From the NCBI GenBank assembly GCA_964016875.1, contig OZ024724.1, positions 54,562,438-54,626,437 on the forward strand: 64,000 nt of DNA, read 5' to 3'. Shown in pieces: positions 10,422 to 23,243 of the stretch. The DNA comes from Fallopia convolvulus (lineage: Eukaryota; Streptophyta; Magnoliopsida; Caryophyllales; Polygonaceae). The notes beneath the pieces are model-generated. The model was given only the letters and a program-made list of their open reading frames with translations. It ran no database searches and was not told where the DNA came from. Numbering within the stretch: the stretch's first letter is position 1; each line of letters opens with the position of its first letter. The position numbers and the translations under genes were made by a program.

Positions 10422-13400
10422 TGTGATTTTGTGAGTTGATTCCGAAAATTGATAATTCAAAGCGCGTGAATGCGTTGTTGGCGATTAAACCCTATCCTTG
10501 AGAAATCAAGGGGTCGGAGCTGGATGACAAGAGAGATCTCTAAATGCCGAGATAAATTGAATCTAGGAGAAAGGATTTGGGCGCGGGGGTCGGAGCTTGA
10601 TGCACACACTTGTTCTTTTTCAAGTCTGACGTATACTGGTGTAAGCTCATTATTTCATTCGTTCGTACTTCGTAATTTGTACAGTGCAGTGTAAACTACC
10701 CAAAAGGGACAACTAATAATTTTGTTTCTCTCTATCAATGGAAAAGTTAGTGGTAATTGGGTTTAAATCACACTCCAGTATATGCAGATTTGCAGTACAA
10801 AATTCACATTTTAGATCAGCGAAATTTCAAGATATGTAATGTAATTGATATGAGATTGGGTATGAACTACTAGAAAATGGGCCGAACAATAAAACATGGT
10901 CCACTAAGAATCGGGTAAGCCCATTTCTGTCTTAATAACAACGACATGAATGTGAGCCATGTTTTTTCAAGTCTCTCACGCTATCACCCAACGATACACC
11001 CTAAAATAAACAACCAAAACAATATTCATACCGCAACATAAGATGAAATTTTAATTACACACAATAGCTTAAAGTCGATAAAAGATATACCCCAATTGGG
11101 ATATCTTTTGATATCTCAAAAGATTATATTATGGGTTTGAGTTTGGAGGTTGGCCCAAAATGTGGAGCCCCATCTCCATATTCTCCCTGGCCATACTTTG
11201 GATGTGACCTTGCATATACATACATATGCACATATTTGCACCCAATTCCATGGATTTGCCCATGTATTGGCATGAAGTATGTTGTCTATTTGCTCAACTT
11301 ACAGGTGTAGTTGATATGTGCATGCATGCTAGCTAGCACCATGCATATTTAAGATTCACCAATGAAAATATATAAGAGGTAGCTAGGCTGCATGGAGACA
11401 ACAAAAGAGATCTATCTATGGATCCTAACAGACAGCTAAGATTGCACAATTGAAGTAGTGCAGTATATTTTTGTGGATAAGGAAGGTGGAGATAATATAT
11501 ATATGAGATATGTACAGATAAGACAAGCAGACAGCAGATACAAGCTAGAAGAGGATATAAAAATGAGATGGAGACATGGAGAGATGGACATCTATCTTTT
11601 GTTTCTGATCAATCTCCTCCCCTTGATCACTAGCTTGTGTCCATATATATAATATGTGCAGCTTTTGGTTGATCATCGGCAGAAAAACGTGATGGATGAT
11701 AAATTTGGAATATCAAGTTGAGCCCATACATGATACATATTGAATTCAATCTCAAGGAATGGGCAAATCACAAGTGCCATCTTCCATCCAATATTCTCCA
11801 CGCTCATGGGAGGATCCCATCGCTTCCATATCTCTCAGGATCGGATCTTACTATCAAAAAGGCAACCTAGATAAGACTTATCCACACTCACTCCAATCCC
11901 AAATCATCAACTTAACCTTTTCACCCCGCTATGAGAAGCTAGCTATAGCTCAAGCTGTCCATTTTTACTCAACAAATTTCGAACATAATTCGGTATTTTT
12001 AATTGATTTGGTGATATATGCAACTCATTTTTGTCTACTCTAAAAAAGAATATGTAACATGCATATAATGTTAATTACTAGTCAATTAGGCTATTGAGTT
12101 TCCTCTCAATTTATCAACTTGATTTTTTTATATTTTTTTTGATCTTGTACATTGTCCATGGGAGTCGAAACGAAGATTTTATAATACTCTTGTGATAAGT
12201 CTTATCCGTTTTGCTAAATGTCGAAGGAATTTATTAGCTTGTCTTTGTAAATTCAAAATTTCTCTTACAAAAAAAGTTACATGCAGTCCTATAATGTATA
12301 GTTAATGTTGACTTGGGCCATTTTATAGTGCAAAGATCAACTATTCGTAGCTATATATAGTCTAGTGACACGGGGAGAAATTAAATTAGCTACTATAGTA
12401 CTATCCGTATTATTAGTACGTAGGTAACTGAGTAATTACAATATCTAGTGCATGTTGAGTGTACTTTTTAGTTTTGAACTCGAACCGTGACGGATATTTT
12501 TCAGTCTGTCAAAACTCATAAACGTACAAGACAAACAAAATGTGCATCTGGGTAGAGGCAGTGAAGACAAGGCAAGTAAACGCTAGCGATCGTTTTCAAA
12601 TTTGTCGTATTGTATACGCATTACGCGCGCACCTTCTTAAAGTATTACATGACGTACATTATGAGATCGATCGATCGATATCGATTCACATGCGCATTCA
12701 ATCGGCATTAGACGTACAAATCCATTGTGTAATTAATTAATTATCTTGATTCTTTTTCTTGAATAGATTAAACCACGAAAAGAAATAAATTAAGAATTAG
12801 CCGGTGGAGATAGCATTAAGAAAAGAAATAAATTCCTAGCTTGGAATAATACTTTATCGCCGATTTTAATAAATAGAAATTAAATGCCGGGAGCATTGTG
12901 ATAAAGACACGTGGCATCCTTACGTTGATAGTAAGCTAGCTAAACGTTATGGTTGGGGAGGAAAGATGACATTCACGTGATCAGTAGTACGTTGCCAGTT
13001 GGCTCGCTCTTCCTATCTATCCAAAATTCCAAACCAGAGAGAAGAAATTTGTAGCAACAATCATAAACCCTAAATTCCAAAAATGCATCGATCTATCGTC
13101 CAATTTTCTTGCAAGTTGCTTTCACTAAGATTGAGTTTGGCTACCACACCATCCTCCTTAATCTCTTCTTTTGTTTGTCACCAAGACGCTGACAACCAAA
13201 TAAAGAGATCGAATTGCATAAGATAAAGTCATTATATATCCACTTTGTCCTCAAGTATGAATTGTAAGACAAGACCAAAAAAAAAAAGAGTAAGAATTGT
13301 AAGATATATAGATTAACCCGCATGAAATTAATTAAGATTTGTACTTAAAGAAACTTTAATTTCTTCCCACACCCGAATTAAATACCACTAAAAAACACTT

Positions 13401-14123
13401 ACAAGTAGTACCTCTAAACCCCATAAGTAAATAAACAAGTATTTAGACTTATAGGGCTTATTCCATGTGAATTTTATCACATCTATGCATTAAGAAGACA
13501 AAGAAGAAGAATTATTCAAATGGGCGTACACACTTCATATATAGGTGCTCACACTTTTGAGGACGTAGATAAAACGGGGTGAAGTTAATAAATTGGTTGG
13601 TTAGACATTATAATTAAATGTATCGAGACCTTTTATATTCGGTCAGTGACGCAGTGCATTAACTCTATGTTTGAAAAAACAACTTTCCAATCCCTGAAAA
13701 GTTCCATCTGTTCTGATGCATGCAATTGACTCAGTAGTCTGTATAGAAGAACAAACAGTACGTAAAAGTAAAAACCACTCCAAAGTTCTCATTTAAGATC
13801 ATTACTATATATACATATAACTACTATACACGCAAATGATGAAAATTCACCCAGGCCATAAAACCATATAACCCTTATTAAAAAAAAAACAAACAAAAAA
13901 AACTAAGAATCCAAGTAAAACACCAGTTAAAACCAAACACAACATTCTCTCCATCAACTCCAAAAGACAACCAAACCGATTAAACACACTTAACTTAATG
14001 ATTAGAGGAACAAAGAATAATTCCCCCTAATTATAACAAAAGATTAGAAATGGCAAGAAGTTACCATACATGAAGCCCAACGTGCCATTCATGTGACCAA
14101 AAGAAGTAAAAAAAGACAACTAA
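10422..14123. other. Long intergenic spacer, no supported gene
   Basis: AT-rich. I scanned for conserved plant miRNA cores and tRNA genes and saw none I would defend. Minor features are a GATC-rich run (12665-12683) and A-tracts near 13280 and 13880. Short ORFs here show no recognisable domain. Confidence 0.5.
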
Positions 14124-14438
14124 TTAAAGGTCCCTAACTTCGAACATGTTACGATTCTTGACCACAATATCGTACATGTGCATGGACCTAAACTTGTTAA
14201 AGTCCTTAGGGAGGGAGATGAGGTCCCGCTCCGATCGCTTGTGGAACTGCAAGAGATCCGGGTTATCGTAGTAGCGCTCCCACCCGAGCCCAGCCAGCTT
14301 GCTTTCGAGGTCCGAGTAGGAGCCAATCACTTGCTTAGACGGAACGTAAATCAACACCTTCTTCCTCATGCTCGACTGGTCCGATCCCGGGTTCTGTAGG
14401 CAGAAGACGCCGTTGTTGAACTTCCAAACACCCGACAT
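14124..14438 (-). CDS. Flowering-promoting factor 1-like protein (FPF1/FLP family)
   Basis: Single-exon 104-aa protein that starts MSGVWKFNNGVFCLQNPGS and ends NRNMFEVRDL. The core GLGWERYYDNPDLLQFHKRS followed by ISLPKDFNKFRSMHMYDIVV is diagnostic for this plant-specific family, which promotes flowering or cell elongation through gibberellin-related control. An in-frame ATG 32 codons upstream (14534) exists. It lies only a few bases from the TATA box and is not family-like, so I chose MSGVW. The protein lacks the Gly/Arg-rich insertion found in some paralogues after ENPGS. No frame damage. Confidence 0.95.
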   Translation of the reverse strand: MSGVWKFNNGVFCLQNPGSDQSSMRKKVLIYVPSKQVIGSYSDLESKLAGLGWERYYDNPDLLQFHKRSERDLISLPKDFNKFRSMHMYDIVVKNRNMFEVRDL

Positions 14439-14540
14439 CACTTCCTGGTCGTAAGGAGAGATTGGATATGGAGGATTCAGGGGAGGAGAGAATATATGAG
14501 CTAGAGGAGTTGGATGGATGAAGAGAGTGTGCATGGGTGG

Positions 14541-14551
14541 GTATTTATATA
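14541..14551 (-). promoter_or_regulatory. TATA box of the FPF1-like gene
   Basis: TATATAAATAC on the minus strand, about 105 bp upstream of the MSGVW start codon. It is followed upstream by an (AGT)n microsatellite at 14551-14570 (plus-strand reading), which may vary between accessions. Confidence 0.7.
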
Positions 14552-14632
14552 GTAGTAGTAGTAGTAGTAGTCACTACTAAGGATGGAGGAGAAGATGATG
14601 TTTTGGGTTGTGAAAAAAGCCCAGTTTTTACC

Positions 14633-14685
14633 TGGGCCCGCGTGGCCCACATGAAGTTTTGAGTTGGGCCCTTATGGCCCACGTG
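14633..14685. promoter_or_regulatory. Cluster of TGGGCC (site II-type) elements and a G-box
   Basis: Four TGGGCC/GGCCCA hexamers (about 14633, 14644, 14664 and 14675) and a CACGTG G-box (14680-14685) lie within 55 bp, about 200-250 bp upstream of the FPF1-like start. TGGGCC elements bind TCP factors; G-boxes bind bHLH/bZIP factors. Confidence 0.55.
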
Positions 14686-15914
14686 TTGATGATAGAGAAC
14701 AAATTATACTCTCATTTTCTTAACCAAAAATAAATATATTAAGCAAACAATTCGAATTAAATAAAATAGATTCTTAGCTTTGGATTCAACTATATTGATA
14801 AAATAGTGAATTTCTAACCAAAGAGTAATATAAAAAAATTATTTATCGTTCTAGGATTAATTTTGATAAAAAAAAATTCCCTAAAAATTCAATATACTTT
14901 AGAACGTGATACTTATAACTCTAGGATCATGGATTATAATTTCTGTTTTTTTTAAAAAAAATAAAAATTGTTGACTACATTCGTTGTCTTAGGATAAGAG
15001 TGATAGTAATGTGGATTCCCCTTATATATATGCAAAGTAAATACACAATATTTCGAAGCTTGGATTGGGTGATTCCAAATACCCACCTGTTTTTCGGAAA
15101 TCTTTCAAAAGAAGCAAAAAAGTGGTATAGATCTTATGAGTTGTGACTCTTTTAGAGCTTGTACACGAAAAAGAAGTGTAAATTGGTGGAAGAGAATACT
15201 ATAAATCAGTCGAATTATGTGAACTAAATTAAATGTTTTTCGTCCCTATAATATGCTTTCAAAAAGCATCATTTAATGCAAGAAAAAGTTTGGGGAACGA
15301 AGGGGGGATTTCGTCTCTAAAATACTCCGTAAGAAAGTTTGTTTTTGAGGGATAGAAAATAAGAAGGAATTTTGATATGACGTGAAATTTTGTTGAAGAT
15401 TTTAAGTATGACTTATTTATGAAGAATTCAATGGCTAGTATCTAAAATTAAATTCCAGACGAGTCATATCGATCAAAGCGAAATATTCATCCATCTTCAT
15501 GATATATTGATATTGATAGTAGTGAAGTTTATTAGAAACTTTATCGATAGAGTTTTAAAATCTTAGTGTAAATTAGTAAATCCTAGAGGAGAAAAATGAA
15601 AAGAAAAAATTATTAAAAAATTTGGAGAGAGAACAAATTAAATCTAACCGTTGAACTATATTTAAATGGCTCAGATTTAACCAAATTCACCAATAGAGTT
15701 TTTTTAAAACTCCACCGTAACTAAACTCATGTGCCTATCAATCTATTATACATATATTCCTTCAATTCCGTACAACAACATATAATTACTTTTTCATTTT
15801 ATTTATTTGATAAGTATGCAACTATGCAAGTTATTCTTAGGGCATTCTTAGGCTAGAACGTCCACATACAACGTACTCTCTTTTTATTTATAAGGAAATA
15901 AATTAGGGTGAGTA
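14686..15914. other. AT-rich spacer, nothing recognised
   Basis: No coding block, RNA or element border that I can support. Confidence 0.5.
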
Positions 15915-16130
15915 CTAACAATCTAGTGGTCGCCCTAAAGCATCCTGGCGGATGAGGGTAAGGAGGCCCGAATCAACTGCAAATGGGACAGAGGAGACAC
16001 ACCTGAAAGACTCAGCGATGAAGTCCTCTACAGAATTACACTCTCGAACAACATGAAAGATGCTCCAATCATAGAAGCGAGCCAACAAGCAATGGATATC
16101 CGCATGCGTCAACTCAATCTCCCACGGGCA
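15915..16130 (-). pseudogene. LINE RNase H (RVT_3-type) C-terminal relic
   Basis: Reads ELTHADIHCLLARFYDWSIF, then HVVRECNSVEDFIAESF, before a stop. The H-REXNSVADFLA pattern is typical of the C-terminal RNase H domain of plant L1-type retrotransposons. No upstream reverse transcriptase was found nearby, so this is a short dead fragment. A poly-A/T tract adjoins it (about 16187-16199). Confidence 0.6.
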
Positions 16131-17971
16131 ACGTACTCTCTTCCGTTTCATTAAGTTTGCCCAAAAGGATAGCACACAAATTTCAAAAAAAAAAAAAAAG
16201 AGGAGAAAAACAACCAATGAGAATAGGAGAGATATTGTAATGATGATTGGTGAAGATGAAAAGAAAGAAAAAAGAAAATAACTAAAATGAATATTGGGGT
16301 GAATTTTTTATAGATAATATGGATAAAAGATTAGATTAGAGGTGGGAAATATTGTAAGAAAATATTAATATGAAAAAAAAATAAAGTTAGATAAAGGTGT
16401 GCAACTAAGAACTTTGGAGAATTATTGTTTGCCATTTTTATCAAGTTCTTATGACTAAGAAGGTTGAGGTTGACTCTCTCATGTAGAATATTTGATTGTA
16501 GGACTTTTGTGTATAAATTTTTGTTCTTTGAAACTATAAGTTCTAAAACAAGCATTACTCTAAAAAGATTGCTAGTAGAAGTTAACTCAATGGATTTTTA
16601 GAAAGAAACAAAGTATTCTTTCCATTTCAATAGAACTTGAACTCTAACTCTAGTTTGTATTTGTGAGGATAAAAGCTTCCTAAGAAAAAATGAATAAAAT
16701 CTAATATGAGATATTAAGTAATTTAAGCATCTAAGTTGAATAAGGAAGACAAGTCCCCTTGTTTCATTCATTGACAGTTTTTCAAGGAGAGACTAGGAGG
16801 CGGAGCAACTCGGCCATGCAAGGTGCACGAAGCCGTTGACTAGGAGCATTGCATTATTTTAAATATAGGTCCATTTAGGCTTAATTTAATGACGAAAATC
16901 ATTATATTGCTATATTTTTAACTACTAATTCTAAAATTTCCTGATCATGCACCTATTTTATGATATCGGAATAAAGCTCTCCATTAAGAAAATAAGGATA
17001 CTCGTGAGTATTCTCCATTTATTTATACATGAAAAAAAGATACTTCTCCGTATTAGATTGTTTGTCACACAACTCAATCGAAGACCTTATTTAATTGATG
17101 GAAAATTATTTTTTTTTCTCGAAAACCGTAAAAAAAATTGAGAGTATGCACGGATTTCAAGGCTCGACCAATTTGAGCATTTCTTATTTTGGTATTTAAT
17201 TATTGTGGCTTTGGTGTATGGCATGTAAGTATGTAACCAATATAGGCATACGAAAGAGCTAAAGCGAATTTGTGCATGAAATTTAGTCAAATTGGTTTAT
17301 AATTGAAGTCATAATGCATGAAATTTAGTCAAATTGGTTTATAGTTGAAGTCATAATGCATGAAATTTAGTCAAATTGGTTTATAATTGAAGTCATAAAG
17401 AAACTTTACCATGAATCTACCTATTATATCATTGTAAATTAAATATGCTCTTTCTTTTTTGCTTTATTTATACTGAGAAATCAACTTAACCTTCATTTCT
17501 TTTTTTTTTGGTAGGTAACCTTCATTTCTTTAATGTACGTATGTAAGCAATTATTTTTGTCCGTGGTAAACTATATTAGTGGAGGCTCCGCGTGATTTTA
17601 ACAACCAATTTTTTCTTTTTGGAATAAAAAAACGCATTGGTACAAAATTGCAAAAAGAAATCCATTTATAAAAGACATGCTTACTCACTAAAAATATGAA
17701 AAAGAATAATGTAAACTAACGAAAAAGCGATGAGAGCTTTTGGAGATTCATCTTGTCGGTTCATATGCACAAAAGTATATTTTAGTTAAATAAAGCTTCC
17801 CAGTATTAAGTGCGACTCTTACCCCCGAAAATAGTCATTTAAAGTATTTTTCAGTTTTTGGTTTCGTTTTTTTTGTGTGTGTAATCGGGACCTCAAAATA
17901 CTACCTTAAATTATTTAACCGTTGATAAAATGTTCAAAAGTTCCGTATTAGTTATTTTTAGACAACCCTAA
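16131..17971. other. AT-rich spacer with a 42-bp tandem repeat
   Basis: No gene seen. The only clear structure is the triplicate repeat at 17273-17398, listed separately. Confidence 0.5.
17273..17398. repeat. Tandem repeat, 3 copies of 42 bp
   Basis: Units start with TGCATGAAATTTAGTC at 17273, 17315 and 17357. They are nearly identical (one A/G difference in the second copy), which points to recent slippage or unequal exchange. Confidence 0.9.
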
Positions 17972-20496
17972 TGTAATATCCGTATTCGCTTTAGGTTTTG
18001 TAAGTCGGAAAACGAGTTCCTCCGCTTACAAACATTTAATAATTCGTTTGAATAATTCGTTTAATTTATTATATCTACTCCTGATTCTATCTAATTAAAT
18101 CTATTTCTTTTAACCGAAAATCTTGCCATCCAAATCAGTAATTAGAAAATCTATCTAAATCACCCTTGAATAATTAGCTATCCAAATCTATCCGAATCTA
18201 TCTTACAATAGATATACATCCAAATCGGGCTATATGGATTAACAAACCGAACCAAACCTATATATATATATATAACGAAATTCCTCTTGTTCTGGTTTTT
18301 CCTCCTCGTTCGAGAATCACAACGAATCAATTCGCACGACGCAAACCGACGCCTTGCTCGACTTCTTTAAACCACTCCCTCGTTTGGATTCAAGCAATTT
18401 CTGCACTTCCGGAGACTCGCCAACTCGTCCTTTTCCGACGCTAGTGGGGGAGGCCGACAAGTTCGTCGGAGTTCGCCGTCGGTGTCGATCGAACGACCAC
18501 TGGTGAGTTTCCTTCTCTGTTTTTTTCCTTCGATTTAGCTAGTGAGTCGTCGGGGGGGGGGGGGGGGGGGGGGGAGTAGAGTTCGGGGCGTCGGGTCGTT
18601 AGCCACGCGCAAATCGCATCGGAGCGGGCCGTCGTCGACGAGGCAGGGGAGGCGGCAGGAGATTCGCGCGTCGCTCTCTGTGGACGCCACCGGTTGCGGG
18701 TGGGGAGTTCAACCAAGACGGAGATGCGGTGGAGGGGTCGCTATCGGAAGTACCGTCGATCGAAGAGCGGAGCGGAAAAACGGCGAGTTCGAAGCGTCGG
18801 AGGAGTTACAGAGGACGGCGTCGTCGATCAGGGTGGTGTGTTCGCTCTCCGTCGTCGTTGTCGTCGAGTAGGGTGGTGCGTTCACTCTCCGTCGTCGTCG
18901 TCGTCGAGCGGGTGGGAACCAGAGGACGGCGGCGGCGAATTGTTGGAGGTCGAGTCGCGAGGTTGAAGAAGGGTGTGGGGCCCACGCGGGGTCAAACCCT
19001 TGCTCGGTCAAACCGGATATTGAAGGGGGATGGGCTCGTGTGTTGTGGCCCAAAAACGGAGTGGGAGAATGGGCCAGATTTTGGAGGGAGAAGGGCTCGG
19101 TTAGTTGGCCCAATATTGGGCTTGTTTGAAATTCTTTTGCTGAATGGGCTGGGAGTTGGGCTTCGGATTTGGGCTGGCACAAGGGGTATTAGGATATTGT
19201 GTTGGGCTAGAATTTAATATACAAATATGTTAATAAATTAAGTAGCTTAGCTTAGTCGGGCAATTAGCAAAAATCGTTAAATATTCGATTGCTTAAGGGG
19301 ATTAAAGGTGGCTTTTTAAATGGGTTAGTTAGTTCGGCTCGTATTTTTTTAATTAATTAATTAATCTTTCCCTTTATAATCCTTAGGGAATCGTTCCGTT
19401 TGAGATCCTAATTCCGTCTTCTTCAAAGGATCCCTAGTTCGAGGTAAGTCGTTTTTCGACTTGCTCGGTTCTTTTCTCCCTTGTTAGATTGCGTATCGAT
19501 ATTGTAGGACGGGTTTTGGGAATTAGTCCCGAATACCTTTTAAATTGTTTTGAACTCCTTATGTGTTTGTCACTTGTGTGCGTTAATGATTTTAAATATA
19601 TTTTATCGAAAATTATTTTGGAACGTTTTCTCTGTGTTGGTACCGTTTCCGACACGGCCCATTGTAGCTGGTGTTGAGGAAGAGTTGGCTACTTTGACCC
19701 GTGTGACTGGGAAAATCGTACCCCTTCAAACGAAAATTATTATCTGTGTGTTTTTGGCAAGCGCTCCAGTGGAGGCTTAGCCCGGAGTTAGAAGGGAGAT
19801 TGGGAAGTGGAGTGGGAGGGCCTGCCTCTGCACTCGGCGCGGTGATGAGCGCCTTGGAAGACGGATTGTGGACAAAGGAAGAATGGCATTGTTGTGTGAC
19901 TGTGATTGTAAATGCGTATGTGACTGTTGTGACTGACATAACTAATTTAGGTATTGGCCTTTAGAGTTATGTTTGCGGTTGTGGAATTGTATGCTGACTA
20001 TAAATAAATGATTTTAAAGCGTTCTACAGTTTCCATATTCTTTATAGCTTGGTAGATTAGACGCTGACCCTTCGGGGAATATTTTCAGTTCCAGGTATGA
20101 ATGAGGGAGCCGTGCAGGAACCGAGGCAAAATGGCGGGCCGGAGCGGTAAAGAGCGCGTGTCATAGTGAGATTGGTTATATTAGTTTATTATTATTAGTT
20201 AGAATATTGTTTTTAATATTGGTTAGACGGAGTTGGTATTTTGTTTCGGATATTATCTTTTCGATTCAGATAGTTCAGTTTAGTAGGCGTTATGACATAT
20301 TTGAATATTTATAATTTTCGGGGATTCATGCATAATTATGTTTTTCTAAGTTTTATTAAATAAAGGTTGGATGTTTTATTATGTTTTCTCGTCGTGCTCG
20401 AGTTGTAAGGTCCTACAGTGTAGTTGTCAACCTAAATAGTAGTACCTTGTAAGGTCTATTTCCCAGCAGCGTCTCAACGGAAGTCGGGGTGTTACA
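17972..20496 (+). mobile_element. Solo LTR of a Ty3/gypsy retrotransposon (2,525 bp)
   Basis: Begins TGTAATATCCGTATTC and ends GGGGTGTTACA, the TG...CA ends of an LTR. Flanks are CCTAA (17967-17971) and CCTGA (20497-20501), a 5-bp target duplication with one change. There is no internal gag/pol. Start and end resemble the Tekay LTRs at 40418-52940 (TGTAATA... ...GGGTGTTACA), so it is probably a related lineage. The interior is unusually GC-rich, with a run of 23 G (18552-18574) and GTC-triplet tracts. Short ORFs on both strands here are byproducts of that composition. Confidence 0.75.
18552..18574 (+). repeat. Homopolymer of 23 G within the solo LTR
   Basis: An uninterrupted G run after TCGTC. 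Such tracts form G-quadruplexes and are also prone to length error in assembly, so the exact count is unreliable. Confidence 0.85.
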
Positions 20497-20501
20497 CCTG
20501 A

Positions 20502-21749
20502 TGTCAAGCTGTTGGCGTAGAATATAGTTGTGTAGTCATTTTGAATTGAAATAAAATTTTATCTTGAGAGTACTGTCTCAAGAATCTAATCCGTATTACT
20601 ATTACACAATAATCTCCTAAAAAATAACTTAGATCATTGTCCTAAAATATGTGTGTCTTGAAAAAAGAGAGGAAGAAATTAAATGATTTCATGAATCTAA
20701 AACTCACTCTTCTTTAGAGAGATTAATAAAAAAAACTATAAGTCCATTTTTTATATAAGAAATGAGGTGTATCAATGAGACAGATATATCAAGTAAACTT
20801 GTTTACTTTTCATTCCATTCCATTCCATTGTAACTAAACGAATATATTAACTAACGCCATGTTTGGAATGTCAAGCAGTAGAGATTGAAATAGAAATAAA
20901 AAGAAAAACACACTAAACAATTACAAAATTAAAATAAAAACGATAAGTTAGTTCGATAAACTTGATAAGTTAGACGTGTTGATTATTTTTTAAGCTTAAA
21001 ATAAGTTCGATAAGCTTCTATAAACTAAACGCTACCGAACACTAATAATAAAACTTTTTTTTTTTGAAAAACGTGATGAGCTTAAAAAGCTATCTTATTA
21101 CATATTACCGAACGCAACCTAAGTTTACCTTTTTCTAGAGTTTCTAATCATTTTATGTAGATCTTATTTAAACTACTTTTGCCTATCATTTTATCTAGAT
21201 CTTTTTTAAACTACTTTTGCTTATTGGATTCCAATCATTTTAGAGATTCAGTGGGAAAGAAAAAACACAAATATTTTATAGGGGCAGTCATTTCCTAAGC
21301 TTTTTTTGTATTTTAGTGATAAAATAACTTCACGGCAAACATTCTTTATCTAATCTCGTGTGCATCGGACGAATTAATGCTTATGTTATTAAATTATTAA
21401 GTGTTCCTTTCTTCTTCATTACACCACAATGATTAACATGATTCTACATTAGCTTTTTGGAAAGAACGAAAAAAAGATTATGAAGTCAAATTTAAAAACT
21501 ATGTACTAAAATCATTAATATAAGAAGCAAGGTTTTAATTTCTAAATTTGATTCTTATCCTATACCTTTTAAATTTGATTCTTATCTTATACCTTCGCAA
21601 CAAAAAATCATGATTGTTAATTTTTGCCAACTCCATCCATGGATCCGCGAAAGTTGAAACTGCACCTTTGTATGCGTGAACGAATTTGGTTTTCATCAGA
21701 CTTCTAAAATTGATCCCCTGTCTATCATTGATGTCTATAGGACCTCTTT
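20502..21749. other. AT-rich spacer
   Basis: No gene seen. A short CATTC pentanucleotide run lies at 20811-20829. Confidence 0.5.
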
Positions 21750-22392
21750 AATAGTTTATTTGGATTGCACTATTTAATGCATTATTTTGTATTAAATTAT
21801 ACTCCCTCCGTTTCACAATACATGTTCTTAAAGGCTTTTTCTTTGTTTCAAAATAGATGTTTATATACTCCCTCCGTTCTATTCTACTTGTTATTTTAGC
21901 TAAATTTACGCATATTAAGACACTATAATATCTTACTAAAATGTCCCTATTAAATACAACTTACATTATTATTCATTTTATTTCTTTAACCAATAAAATT
22001 GATCCACATAATAGTTGTTCACAGAAAATTGAAATATAATTAAGTTGGGAGAGAGATTTAGATAATAAATGAAGGGGTATATTTGGAAATTTATGAATAA
22101 AATATAAAAAATGACATGTTTTATGAACACAAAATTAAGGCTAAAGTGACAAGTAGAATAGAACGGATGGAGTATATTTTTATCCATTTATACCCCTAGA
22201 GTATACCCCACATTAATTAAGTACTACACTTCTCCCAAAACAATTATGGATAATTGTGAGAATAAGAAAAGAATTTAATATGGGTAATTTGGTAACAATT
22301 TTTTTTTCTTAATATGTGTGTAATTTTGTCTAAGAATATGTATTGTGGAACCGATGCAAAATAATGCATCAAATTGGACATCCAAACGGGCC
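21750..22392. mobile_element. Outer fold-back element with ~75-bp imperfect inverted repeat
   Basis: The left arm (TTTGGATTGCAC ... ATGCATTATTTTGTAT ... CACAATACATGTTCTTA) pairs with the right arm, read in reverse, with the same order of blocks (TTTGGAT ... ATGCATTATTTTGCAT ... CACAATACATATTCTTA). No transposase is present. This is a non-autonomous element, possibly hAT-like by its TTTGGAT ends. I could not settle its target duplication. Confidence 0.5.
21868..22172. mobile_element. Stowaway-like MITE (305 bp) nested inside the fold-back element
   Basis: Ends CTCCCTCCGTTCTATTC and, inverted, CTCCATCCGTTCTATTC, with TA on both sides (21866-21867 and 22173-22174). TIR sequence and TA target duplication fit Tc1/mariner-derived Stowaway elements. 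Confidence 0.8.
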
Positions 22393-23243
22393 CTAAGGAC
22401 TATGTCGACTTGCTTGTATAATTTGGTGTTTGGAGCCTAAGAAGAGTTTAAACAAGCTTGGAATAATTTTGACCCCTTCTTACTGGAAGTGTTGCTAGTT
22501 TAGCTGAGGGGCTATGATGTATTATTATTGTCTTTTAAGTTGAGACTTCTTTCTTTTTGTTACATATCCAAGGACAAATTGTATAAGAACAATGGTACCG
22601 ATTGATGTGAACCTTTGATATAATCTAGAAAACCTTTGGCTTGCAGAAAATATAACACTCTGAATGAAGTATTGGCCAGTAGTTCCAAAATGTGCAAGTA
22701 GGAGGTAGCCAGCCCAAACACTAGCAGGTTAGCAGCAAAGGGACATGAAAAAGTATTTGCTTCTTAAATATGATCAGTAGGTTGCACAAGAACATCCCCA
22801 GCATATAGAAAATAGATGATGATAGCTTCAATCTACATAATCAAGGACTCAGCAGGGATGCAATCATGCATGCAAAACCACATAGATGTATCTAATTACT
22901 GAAATTTAATAGCGACAAAACACAGATCTTGCTACAGCATAATCCTCACGATAATTTTAATTTCTGTATTGACTAAAGACAAAATTGTACCATGGATGTA
23001 CACCAGCCATGGGAATTTAGATTGAAAATCCACTTACAATTAACAACCAAAAACGGAATTCAGAAAATTAGATAGCTAACACACAAGATCAGCAATTGAG
23101 CATACAGAGAGAAAACAATTATCAGCATTGCAGAATACCCATCTGGCCAAAGCCAACTTTTTCACATGCCCTTCACTGACTGATAAGGAATATCTATTGA
23201 TCATCATCCTTGTTCAAAACAGAACCAAAACAAAGAAATTCAA
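22393..23243. other. Spacer, 3' flank of NIP7
   Basis: No gene seen; probable NIP7 3' UTR close to 23243. Confidence 0.5.

Noticed and set aside
11100..11700. Possible microRNA precursor in the TA- and purine-rich spacer
   Set aside because: I compared it with the mature sequences of common conserved plant miRNAs I know and saw no match. The short inverted stretches do not make a convincing hairpin by eye.
14439..14534. N-terminal extension of the FPF1-like protein (MHTLFIHPTP...)
   Set aside because: In frame, but not family-like, and it would need transcription to start almost at the TATA box.
18441..19217. Overlapping long ORFs on both strands
   Set aside because: They sit inside the GC-rich solo LTR and reflect triplet repeats (GTC/GAC). 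They have no domain, and all frames are open because of composition.
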